DNA from: Rubrobacter sp.
Lineage (GTDB): Bacteria > Actinomycetota > Rubrobacteria > Rubrobacterales > Rubrobacteraceae
Assembly: GCA_013815485.1 (NCBI GenBank)
Contig: JACDGB010000048.1
Span: 1-8,915, forward strand
Direction: 5' to 3'
Length of the DNA stretch: 8,915 bases
The position numbers and the translations under genes are program-made. Of this stretch, positions 1 through 5,733 are shown piece after piece; the first letter of the stretch is position 1, and the number at the start of each line of letters is the position of its first letter. Below the pieces are notes generated by a model, which was not told the origin of the DNA, ran no database searches, and saw nothing but the letters and a program-made list of their open reading frames with translations.

Positions 1-1264
1 GGTTGTTGCGGAAGTGTACGTTTCTGGTGCCGGCGGCCTTAGCCGCGGGTGGCAGGCTGCCGTTTGCGCGCGGGCCGATGTAAACGGTGTTGTTGTAGAT
101 CTCGCTGTCCGCGACGCCGCCGCCCGCATGGATGCCGCCCAGGTTGGCGCGTCCATCGTTCTGGCTTATGTTGTAACGAACGACGTTGCCGTGGAAGGGC
201 CTCGCGCCATCGTACTGATACAGGAGGTAACCGGCGCCTGCGTTGTCGTGGCTGTAGTTGTACTGCATCACGGAGTTGGTCACCCCCCCGTCGAGATCAA
301 AACCTCCGCCGTCTATGGTGCGAGTCTTGTTGGAGTAGCTTTCGTTATGCTGGATGGTCACCCGATTGGAGTCCCAGATCCAGATGCCGATTGGACCTCC
401 TCCGTTGTAGTTGTTATTCTCCCCGTTGTGGTGGGCGACGCTGCGCTCGATGGTCCCGCCACTCACGTCCCCCAAAACGATGCCGCTACCGGAGTTGGTC
501 CCCTTGTTGGCGATGCCCTTGTTGGCGTACGCGAGGCAGTGGCCGACGTAGACGTTCGCGTGCGCCCAGCCCGTCGCCGTAGGCGAAGAGTAACCGTAGG
601 TCTGGATGCCCGCGTCGGCGTTGTCGTGAGCGGAGACGTTCACGATCCTCACGTCCGTGAAGCCGCTTTTGGTGCCGTCCTGCGGCCACGCGCCGAGCAG
701 GACCCCCGAATTTCCGAAACCGCTCGCCTCGACGTTCTCCACCAGGATGTGCGCGAGCTTCGTGGCGTCGCCGAGGTCGGTGTAGAACTCGATCCCGCTT
801 TCCCGGTTGCCTGCCGCGTAACCCGCGCCCACCACTTCGAGGTTCCGCACCTCGACGCCTCCAGCGTTGTAGACGCTGATGCCCTTGCCCACTCCCGCCC
901 GGATGGCCGCCCGGCCCTCGCCGTAGGAGCCAACCACGACGGGACTCTCCGCCGTGCCAGCGTCCTCCGCGCCCAGGCGCAGGCTCCCGGCGAACGTCTG
1001 CCCGCCCTTCAGCAGCACCCGGTCGCCCGGCGCCAGGTTCAGCGCGCTCACCTTCTCCATCGTCGCCCACGGACTCGACTCGGAAGTGCCACTATTCGAG
1101 TCGTCGCCCGCAGTGTTCAGATAATAGGTCGTGCCGGCGGCGTCCGCGGCCCTCGCGCCACCGGATACGGCCACGAAAAACGCCAGGACCAGCCCGAGCA
1201 TAGTGTTCGACAGGAGGCTGCGGGATCCTGAAGTGGTCTTCTTGCATGCCTTGAAATCTGCCAT
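1..1264 (-). CDS. Secreted right-handed parallel beta-helix protein (3' end outside window)
   Basis: 421 codons are open on the minus strand from ATG at 1264 to the window edge; no stop is reached, so the C-terminus is missing. The N-terminus is a clear Sec signal peptide: a basic n-region with several Lys/Arg (residues 1-16), a hydrophobic core LGLVLAFFVAV (23-33) and an ARA cleavage site, with processing expected after residue 39. The mature start (YYLNTAGDDSNSGT, 47-60, then LAPGDRVLLKGG, 78-88) is the entry strand typical of pectate-lyase-like beta-helix proteins. It is followed by repeating short strands rich in Asn, Gly and Asp, such as GIEFYTD, GIQTYGY, GIWIWDSNRVTI and GGGFDLDGG, up to the edge. 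The family includes polysaccharide lyases, epimerases and non-catalytic surface proteins. No catalytic residue can be assigned, so the enzymatic activity is unknown. ATG 1264 is the most upstream possible start: the frame has no other start codon before a TGA. The next Met, at residue 22, would remove the basic n-region. Confidence 0.85.
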   Translation of the reverse strand, partial: MADFKACKKTTSGSRSLLSNTMLGLVLAFFVAVSGGARAADAAGTTYYLNTAGDDSNSGTSESSPWATMEKVSALNLAPGDRVLLKGGQTFAGSLRLGAEDAGTAESPVVVGSYGEGRAAIRAGVGKGISVYNAGGVEVRNLEVVGAGYAAGNRESGIEFYTDLGDATKLAHILVENVEASGFGNSGVLLGAWPQDGTKSGFTDVRIVNVSAHDNADAGIQTYGYSSPTATGWAHANVYVGHCLAYANKGIANKGTNSGSGIVLGDVSGGTIERSVAHHNGENNNYNGGGPIGIWIWDSNRVTIQHNESYSNKTRTIDGGGFDLDGGVTNSVMQYNYSHDNAGAGYLLYQYDGARPFHGNVVRYNISQNDGRANLGGIHAGGGVADSEIYNNTVYIGPRANGSLPPAAKAAGTRNVHFRNN

Positions 1265-1294
1265 GCGCCGGTTATCGGCACGCGGAACCGGCGC
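1265..1294 (-). promoter_or_regulatory. Perfect 9-bp hairpin abutting the beta-helix start codon
   Basis: In transcript sense, GCGCCGGTT (1294-1286) and AACCGGCGC (1273-1265) pair perfectly around a 12-nt loop, and the 3' arm ends one base before the ATG at 1264. No Shine-Dalgarno lies in the usual window. The only purine-rich candidate, AAAGG, sits just 5' of the stem, about 30 nt from the ATG, and folding would bring it next to the start codon. The pairing is seen directly; a role in controlling or enabling initiation is inferred. Confidence 0.5.
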
Positions 1295-1305
1295 CTTTAA
1301 TCGTT

Positions 1306-1368
1306 TGGCGGTGAACTCCGAAAAGCCTCTCGGTCAGAGGAGTTAGCTTTTACCTCCGCCAGTGGCGG
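1306..1368 (-). promoter_or_regulatory. Structured leader with competing stems, upstream of the beta-helix gene
   Basis: This region can form several mutually exclusive helices. TGGCGG occurs twice on the plus strand (1306-1311 and 1363-1368), and both copies can pair with CCGCCA at 1356-1361. Inside, AACTCC (1314-1319) pairs with GGAGTT (1339-1344), and AAAAGC (1321-1326) pairs with GCTTTT (1346-1351). These two helices interleave, so they form either a pseudoknot or alternative folds. CCTCT/AGAGG (1326-1330 and 1336-1340) adds a third small hairpin. On the minus strand this would be the 5' leader of the beta-helix gene. The arrangement looks like a riboswitch or attenuator, but I could not match it to the c-di-GMP, c-di-AMP, TPP, cobalamin, SAM or lysine consensus. 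The sense strand is undecided. Confidence 0.4.
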
Positions 1369-1374
1369 CTTTTT
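1356..1374 (+). terminator. Candidate intrinsic terminator, plus-strand sense
   Basis: CCGCC (1356-1360), loop AGT, GGCGG (1364-1368), then C and five T (1370-1374): a compact GC hairpin with a U-tract in plus-strand sense. No plus-strand gene lies upstream. It would therefore stop transcription antisense to the beta-helix gene or end a small plus-strand RNA, or it may simply be part of the leader structure in this region. In the minus direction there is no U-tract after the stem. Confidence 0.35.
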
Positions 1375-1400
1375 AGACTTCGCGCCTCTTGCGGATCCGA

Positions 1401-1426
1401 CCGGAGCCTATCCCGAAGGTCTCCGG
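1401..1426 (-). other. Hairpin just downstream of the aldolase stop codon
   Basis: On the plus strand, CCGGAGCCT (1401-1409) pairs with AGG-t-CTCCGG (1417-1426), giving nine base pairs, one bulged T and a 7-nt loop. It begins about 10 nt past the aldolase TGA in that gene's transcript. There is no U-tract, so it is not a standard intrinsic terminator. An outer CGCGCC/GGCGCG pairing (1381-1386 with 1425-1430) is an alternative fold. It may protect the transcript end, allow termination by another mechanism, or belong to the leader of the next gene. Confidence 0.4.
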
Positions 1427-1435
1427 CGCGGACGG

Positions 1436-2266
1436 TCAAATTGGGGCGAGACCCGCAGTCCCGGCGGCGCCCATCAGACGGATCTTCTCTACAGCCTTCT
1501 CACGCACCTTGCCGCGCATCACCTTCAGCATCGCGTAGTGGTCGAGCCCGGAGTCGAGAGCCTCTCGCGCGCCCTCGTTCATGGCGACGGAGATTGCGTG
1601 TCCGATGTTGATCTTGACGACCCCCATCCCGGTCGCCGCCTTCACGTCATCGGGGTGGATGCCGGAACCACCATGCAGCACGAGCGGATGTCCCGTGCGT
1701 CCCGCGATATCCTCCAGACGCGCCAAGTCGAGACGGCTATGCTGATGATGCTCGGAGCCGACGGAGACGGCCAAAGTGTCGGCGCCTGACTCGGAGACGA
1801 AGCGTTCGGCCTCTTCGGGATCGGTGAAGACGACCGATCCGTGGTCCCCGCCGAAAAGCCCGATCTCCCCTTCCAACGAAGCGGAGAAGGCGTGTACGAC
1901 ATCCGCCAGCAGCCGGGTCTGGCGAATGTTCTCTTCTAGCTCCAAATGCGACCCATCGAACATCAAGGACGAGTACATCTCACGTAGACGGCCCGAGATC
2001 ATCTCCAGTCCCTCGCCATGATCCAGATGCAAAGCAACCGGCGTACTCGACTCCTCGGCCACCCTCCGCAGCAAGGAAGCCAGCGGCGTGCCGCCGTGCG
2101 CCAGGTCCCCCGGATAAGTCTGGAGGATGATCGGTGCTTGCTCCGCCTCCGCCGCCTCAACCGCGCCCTGCGCCATCTCCAGGTTGCAGACGTTGAAGGC
2201 TGGCGCCGCGAAATGCTCTCGAAAAGCCTGGGCATATAGCACGCGGGCGTCGGGGATCAAAGGCAT
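1436..2266 (-). CDS. Class II (zinc-dependent) ketose-phosphate aldolase, FBA/GatY-type
   Basis: 276 residues, close to the usual length of GatY/KbaY/FbaA-type aldolases, which reversibly split a ketose phosphate into dihydroxyacetone phosphate and an aldehyde. Family hallmarks are visible. PAFNVCNLEMAQG (22-34) is the first strand and helix. ALHLDHGEG (78-86) holds the catalytic Asp82 and zinc ligand His83. SASLEGEIGLFGG (128-140) carries the conserved Glu residues. VSVGSEHH (168-174) holds a second probable zinc-ligand His, LVLHGGSG (195-202) the third zinc ligand His198 and a phosphate-binding loop, and VVKINIGH (216-223) a substrate phosphate site. The start is ATG 2266 because AGGAGG (2279-2274) lies 7 nt upstream; the frame is open further upstream but without a comparable site. 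The gene is divergent from the sugar kinase, and the two probably serve one pathway. The substrate is not readable from sequence; tagatose-1,6-bisphosphate, fructose-bisphosphate or a ketose-1-phosphate are all possible. Confidence 0.9.
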   Translation of the reverse strand: MPLIPDARVLYAQAFREHFAAPAFNVCNLEMAQGAVEAAEAEQAPIILQTYPGDLAHGGTPLASLLRRVAEESSTPVALHLDHGEGLEMISGRLREMYSSLMFDGSHLELEENIRQTRLLADVVHAFSASLEGEIGLFGGDHGSVVFTDPEEAERFVSESGADTLAVSVGSEHHQHSRLDLARLEDIAGRTGHPLVLHGGSGIHPDDVKAATGMGVVKINIGHAISVAMNEGAREALDSGLDHYAMLKVMRGKVREKAVEKIRLMGAAGTAGLAPI

Positions 2267-2273
2267 GAAGGTT

Positions 2274-2279
2274 CCTCCT
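2274..2279 (-). promoter_or_regulatory. Ribosome binding site of the aldolase
   Basis: AGGAGG in minus-strand sense, 7 nt before ATG 2266. It fixes the start inside a longer open frame that continues upstream through the divergent kinase gene. Confidence 0.8.
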
Positions 2280-2280
2280 G

Positions 2281-2309
2281 GATATCTTTCGGGACAAGGA
2301 CAAAGTATC
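2281..2309. promoter_or_regulatory. Candidate operator between the divergent aldolase and kinase genes
   Basis: GATATCTTT (2281-2289) and CAAAGTATC (2301-2309) form an imperfect inverted repeat: GATA(T)CTTT against AAAGTATC, eight matching positions with one extra base. Between and overlapping the arms is a tandem direct repeat GGACAA-GGACAA (2292-2303). The element lies 15 bp from the aldolase ATG, against its ribosome binding site, and 60-110 bp before the kinase start, so one bound regulator could affect both genes. I could not place a convincing -35/-10 pair for either gene, and no regulator gene is in the window. Confidence 0.4.
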
Positions 2310-2367
2310 ACGGGCGGTTGGGTGGCGCGAGGGAGCCCATCGCGGCTACCCTGTGGAGGAACTCGAC

Positions 2368-2376
2368 GGAGAGGAG
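2368..2376 (+). promoter_or_regulatory. Ribosome binding site that decides the kinase start
   Basis: GGAGAGGAG lies inside the longest open frame of the kinase, which could begin at GTG 2353. It is 6 nt before CTG 2383 and 12 nt before TTG 2389, both in frame just ahead of the conserved LLGLDIGTT strand. No comparable site precedes GTG 2353, so initiation probably occurs at 2383 or 2389. Confidence 0.5.
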
Positions 2377-2388
2377 TACACACTGACA

Positions 2389-3837
2389 TTGCTCGGCCTG
2401 GATATCGGCACGACCCATGTGAAGGCGCGCGCCTACGACGAGGAAGGCCGCCTCCTGGCCTCCGCCCGCCGCAAGACCCCGACGAACTGGCTTCCCGGCG
2501 GCGGAGCCGAGTACCACGCCGGTCCTCTGGAGCAAGCAATCTTCGACACCGCCGCCGAAACCATCGCGGCAGCGGGACCGCCTCGGGCGATAGGCGTCTC
2601 GAGCGTCGGCGAGGCTGGTTTCCTGGTGGACGAGAATGGCGCGGCGCTCGCCCCGGCCATCGCATGGTTCGACGGGCGGGCGTCCCCGCAGGCGGCGCGG
2701 TGGAAGGAGCGTCTTGCGCCTCGGGAGCTTTTCATCCGCACCGGCCTCCATCCCAACCCGTTGTTCTCGGCCTGCAAGATGGAGTGGACACAGGAGAACG
2801 ACCCGGAAGTCTGGGCGAGGGCGAATGGCTGGCTCGGCATCGCCGAGTACGCGGTCTTCCGCATGACCGGAGAGCGCGGCACCGACCCCTCACTCGCAGG
2901 ACGCACCATGCTCTACCGTCTCGCAAGCGGCGAGTGGGACGAGGAGTTGTGCGAACTCGCTGGTATACCCGTGGATTTTCTTCCGCCGGTCTATCCGTCA
3001 GGGAGTGGGCCTGGGGAACTGTCGAAGGAGGCGGCTGAGAAGTTCGGGGCGCGGGAGGGCATCCCGGTCGTGGCGTGCGGGCACGACCACATCTGCGGCT
3101 CGTTCGGCGCGGGGGCGGCGGGTCCAGGTGAGATCGTGGACTCGATGGGGACCGCCGAGGCGTCGCTTCTGACGCTACGGTTCCCGCCGCTCGACGACGC
3201 CGGATATGAACTCGATCTGCCTGCCGGGAGCCACGTCCTGCCACAGACTTACTATCTGGCGGCCACGCTCCCGAGAAGCGGCGGCCTCGTGGAGCAGCTC
3301 GTCGCCCTTCTCGGCGGCGGAGGAGACGACCTCGCCCGCTGGACGGAGGAAGCCGCCGCGCTCGCGCCCGGCAAGGGTGGAGCGTGCCTGCCCCCCACCG
3401 ACGACGACCCCGGCGAGAACGGGCTCTTGATGGCGGCTCTGGGCCAGGAAAGCAGTCCAGGCCACCTGCTGCGGGCCGTCCTCGAAGGGCTGACGCTCCA
3501 GATGAACTCCGACCTCCGGCGGGCCACGCGAGTCTCCGAAGTCGAACCGTCCCGCATAACGCTCGTCGGTGGCGGAGCCCGGAATCCCTTGTGGGCGAAA
3601 CTCAAAGCCGATGTATCGAACCTTCCGGTGCGCGTCGTCGCCGACCCCGAGTGCGTGGCGCGTGGCGCTGCCTTGCTCGCGGGCGTCGGGGCTGGCGTCT
3701 TTCCGGATACGGAGTCCGTGCCGACGCCGGAGTACGGAGCGTATATCGAGCCGTCAGGGGAACATGCGGAGTACGAGCGGATCTACTCGGAAGTCTATGG
3801 GATGCTCCGGGAGCGGGCCGGGAGAAACATCCCATGA
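2389..3837 (+). CDS. FGGY-family carbohydrate kinase
   Basis: About 482 residues, the normal length for FGGY kinases, which transfer phosphate from ATP to a hydroxyl of a ketose, polyol or related sugar in the cytoplasm. Residue numbers assume a TTG start at 2389. LLGLDIGTTHVK (1-12) is the N-terminal phosphate-binding strand. AIAWFDGRA (90-98) is the conserved substrate-side segment of domain I. GHDHICG (231-237) contains the probable catalytic base Asp233. DSMGTAEA (251-258) and VGGGARNPLW (393-402) are the domain II ATP-binding elements, and the C-terminal ECVARGAALLAG (421-432) is typical of the family. GHDH at the catalytic position differs from the GxxD(N/G) of classical xylulokinases and glycerol kinases and resembles less-characterised subgroups, so no substrate is named. 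The start is uncertain: the open frame reaches GTG 2353, but the ribosome binding site at 2368-2376 and the usual short N-terminus favour 2383 or 2389. It heads the plus-strand run, with the transporter genes following. Confidence 0.88.
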   Translation: MLGLDIGTTHVKARAYDEEGRLLASARRKTPTNWLPGGGAEYHAGPLEQAIFDTAAETIAAAGPPRAIGVSSVGEAGFLVDENGAALAPAIAWFDGRASPQAARWKERLAPRELFIRTGLHPNPLFSACKMEWTQENDPEVWARANGWLGIAEYAVFRMTGERGTDPSLAGRTMLYRLASGEWDEELCELAGIPVDFLPPVYPSGSGPGELSKEAAEKFGAREGIPVVACGHDHICGSFGAGAAGPGEIVDSMGTAEASLLTLRFPPLDDAGYELDLPAGSHVLPQTYYLAATLPRSGGLVEQLVALLGGGGDDLARWTEEAAALAPGKGGACLPPTDDDPGENGLLMAALGQESSPGHLLRAVLEGLTLQMNSDLRRATRVSEVEPSRITLVGGGARNPLWAKLKADVSNLPVRVVADPECVARGAALLAGVGAGVFPDTESVPTPEYGAYIEPSGEHAEYERIYSEVYGMLRERAGRNIP

Positions 3838-3838
3838 G

Positions 3839-3852
3839 CCCGGAGGTCCGGG
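3839..3852. repeat. Short palindrome between kinase and ABC ATPase
   Basis: CCCGGA-GG-TCCGGG is a perfect 6-bp-arm inverted repeat one base past the kinase stop codon, within the 61-bp gap before the ATPase start. As RNA it would be a small hairpin (CCCGG, loop AGGT, CCGGG) without a U-tract. It could be a processing or stability element between catabolic and transport genes. It could equally be chance in GC-rich DNA. Confidence 0.3.
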
Positions 3853-3898
3853 ATGTTCTATGCTGTGGTGGGAATCATGTTCCGGGGAGGAGGCGAGG

Positions 3899-4690
3899 GT
3901 GGAGAAGGCGAGGGATCTTCCTGGCGGCGAGCCGGTTTTGCGGGCGCGCGGGATAGACAAGTCCTTCGGGGCGGTTCGGGTGCTGGAGAGCGTGGACTTC
4001 GAGGTGCGTCCGGGCGAGGTCGTCGCGCTCATCGGGGACAACGGGGCGGGGAAATCGACCCTGATCAACGTCCTAACCGGCGTTTTGCGTCCTGACTCGG
4101 GGGAGATCTTCTTCGAGGAGAAGCGGGTGCGGTTCGCTACTCCCCACGAGGCCCGCGAACGCGGCATCGAGACCGTCTATCAGGATCTCGCCGTGGCGCC
4201 GCAACTGGACGCCGTCTCGAACATCTTCCTGGGAAGGGAACACCGGCGGGCCGGAATTTTGGGCCGCCTCGGCTTCCTGGACGGGGGACGTATGCGCCGC
4301 GAGACTGAGGACCAGCTCACGGACCTTCGCGTGCGCCTGAGCAGCCTGGAGAAGCCCTTGAGTACTTTATCGGGCGGGCAGCGTCAGGGGGTGGCGGTCG
4401 CCCGGGCGGTGATGTGGGCCAGCAAGGTCGTCATCATGGACGAGCCCACGGCGGCGCTGGGCGTGGCGCAGGTGGAGATGGTCCTGGACCTTATCCGAAG
4501 GGTCCGCGATACAGGAATTCCGGTGGTATTCATCAGCCACAACATGCCGCACGTCTTCGAGGTGGCGGACAGGATCTCCGTTCTCCGCCTCGGTGAGATG
4601 GTCGCCGAACTAGACCCCGCCACCGCCACCACCGACGATGCCGTGGCCGCAATGACGGGCTCTGCCAGCGGCAACGGGGAGGCCGCCTGA
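3899..4690 (+). CDS. Sugar ABC transporter, single-domain ATP-binding protein
   Basis: 263 residues with one complete ABC domain. Walker A is GDNGAGKST (46-54), the Q-loop is at Gln95 (VYQD), the signature motif is LSGGQRQGVAVARA (157-170), Walker B is VVIMDEPTAALG (177-188) with catalytic Glu182, and the switch His214 is in FISHNM. It hydrolyses ATP to power sugar import through the adjacent permease. The carbohydrate-uptake (CUT2) ATPases RbsA, XylG and MglA carry two fused domains of about 500 residues; this one is the short FrcA-like form and presumably works as a homodimer. GTG 3899 is chosen as start because GGGGAGGAGG (3884-3893) lies 5 nt before it. An in-frame ATG at 3860 would add 13 residues but has its nearest GGAGG 13 nt away. 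The stop overlaps the permease start (TGATG), indicating translational coupling. Confidence 0.92.
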   Translation: MEKARDLPGGEPVLRARGIDKSFGAVRVLESVDFEVRPGEVVALIGDNGAGKSTLINVLTGVLRPDSGEIFFEEKRVRFATPHEARERGIETVYQDLAVAPQLDAVSNIFLGREHRRAGILGRLGFLDGGRMRRETEDQLTDLRVRLSSLEKPLSTLSGGQRQGVAVARAVMWASKVVIMDEPTAALGVAQVEMVLDLIRRVRDTGIPVVFISHNMPHVFEVADRISVLRLGEMVAELDPATATTDDAVAAMTGSASGNGEAA

Positions 4691-5733
4691 TGTCCGAAAC
4701 CCCGAGCCAGGAGGGGAACGGGGGCGGCGGCATCCGCGGCGTCCTGACCGGGCTGGGTCCGGCTTTGATCTTCGGCATCCTCGTCGGGCTCGTCGTCGTG
4801 TTCACGATCATCAACGGCACGGCGTTCTTCAACCCGGAGAACTTTGTGAACATCACCGTGGACGCCTCGGTGCTGCTACTCCTCGCCGTCGGCATGACGT
4901 TCGTCATCATCACGGCCGGAATAGACCTCTCGGTCGGGGCGGTGCTCGTGCTCTCCTCGGTGGTCGCGGCGCAGGTGATGGTGGCCCTCTCCGGCACCGA
5001 GCAGCAAGTGCAGAACTACCAGTTTCCCACCCAGGGCATCGGCATCCCGGCGGGAATAGCGGCGGGGCTCCTGGCCGGGCTGCTCTGTGGGCTGGGGAAC
5101 GGGTTCCTCATTACGCGGCTCAGGATGCCGCCTTTCATCGTCACGCTCGGGACGCTTGGAATCGCATTGGGGACGGCCCAGATCCTCTCCGGCGGAACCA
5201 ACGTGCCGTACGTGCCGACGGCGATACAGTCCCAGATCGGGGAGCGAGACCTATTCGGCTTCCTGCCGGTGCCGGTACTGATCACGCTGTTGGTCGTTAT
5301 CGTCGCGTGGCTGGCTTTGCACCGGACGAGCTTCGGACGCTACACGTTCGCCATCGGCTCGAACGTGGACGCCGCGAGGCGCGCTGGCATCAACGTGGAC
5401 CGTCACCTCCTGAAGGTCTACGCCCTGAGCGGCTTCCTCTCGGGGCTTGCTGGCATCGTGGACCTGGCCCGCTTCAACACGGCCTCGGTGAGCGCGCACG
5501 ACGCGGATAACCTGGCGGCGATCTCGGCGGTCGTTATCGGAGGAACGAGCCTCTTCGGGGGCATCGGCACGATAGTGGGCTCGGTGGTGGGGACTTTCAT
5601 ACCGGCGGTCCTGCGTAACGGCTTCGTGATACAGGGCGTCCAGGCGTTCTGGCAGCAGGTGGCGATAGGCGCGGTTCTCATCCTCGCCGTCTTCATAGAC
5701 CAGCGCCGCCGCAGCGCCGAGGAACGGATGTAA
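4690..5733 (+). CDS. Sugar ABC transporter permease, RbsC/BPD_transp_2 family
   Basis: 347 residues, strongly hydrophobic, with about eight to ten membrane helices after a short Gly-rich cytoplasmic N-terminus (1-20). Family motifs are TAGIDLSVGAVLVLSS (75-90), GNGFLITRLRMPPFIVTLG (136-154), the ATPase-contact loop AIGSNVDAARRAGINV (221-236) and AAISAVVIGGTSLFGGIGT (276-294). Two copies form the channel through which the binding protein delivers sugar. ATG 4690 overlaps the ATPase stop by one base, and GGGGAGG (4676-4682) sits 7 nt upstream, still inside the ATPase gene. Its own stop TAA runs into the next ATG (TAATG, 5731-5735). These overlaps tie the three ABC genes into one translation unit. 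Substrate selectivity cannot be read from the permease. Confidence 0.93.
   Translation: MSETPSQEGNGGGGIRGVLTGLGPALIFGILVGLVVVFTIINGTAFFNPENFVNITVDASVLLLLAVGMTFVIITAGIDLSVGAVLVLSSVVAAQVMVALSGTEQQVQNYQFPTQGIGIPAGIAAGLLAGLLCGLGNGFLITRLRMPPFIVTLGTLGIALGTAQILSGGTNVPYVPTAIQSQIGERDLFGFLPVPVLITLLVVIVAWLALHRTSFGRYTFAIGSNVDAARRAGINVDRHLLKVYALSGFLSGLAGIVDLARFNTASVSAHDADNLAAISAVVIGGTSLFGGIGTIVGSVVGTFIPAVLRNGFVIQGVQAFWQQVAIGAVLILAVFIDQRRRSAEERM

Noticed and set aside
14..1231. Long plus-strand open frame of 405 codons
   Set aside because: It is antisense to the beta-helix gene, whose signal peptide and repeats are convincing. Its own translation is a Val/Ala/Asp/Arg-rich run without domain features, as expected from the mirror frame of GC-rich DNA.
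1265..1435. Known riboswitch classes in the beta-helix leader
   Set aside because: I looked for the conserved cores of c-di-GMP, c-di-AMP, TPP, cobalamin, SAM, lysine and preQ1 elements. Only short resemblances, such as AGCTAAC, were found, which is not enough to name a class.
2267..2665. N-terminal extension of the aldolase frame
   Set aside because: The 133 extra residues are Arg/Pro-rich, lie antisense to the kinase, and precede the strong ribosome binding site and canonical aldolase N-terminus at 2266.
2127..3038. Plus-strand open frame of 303 codons crossing the aldolase start and the kinase
   Set aside because: It spans the divergent control region and overlaps two well-supported genes in a different frame. 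The Arg/Gly/Pro-rich product matches no family.
3569..3898. Upstream extension of the ABC ATPase frame into the kinase gene
   Set aside because: The frame is open, but the extra residues are out of frame with the kinase, have no family similarity, and are excluded by the ribosome binding site at 3884-3893.
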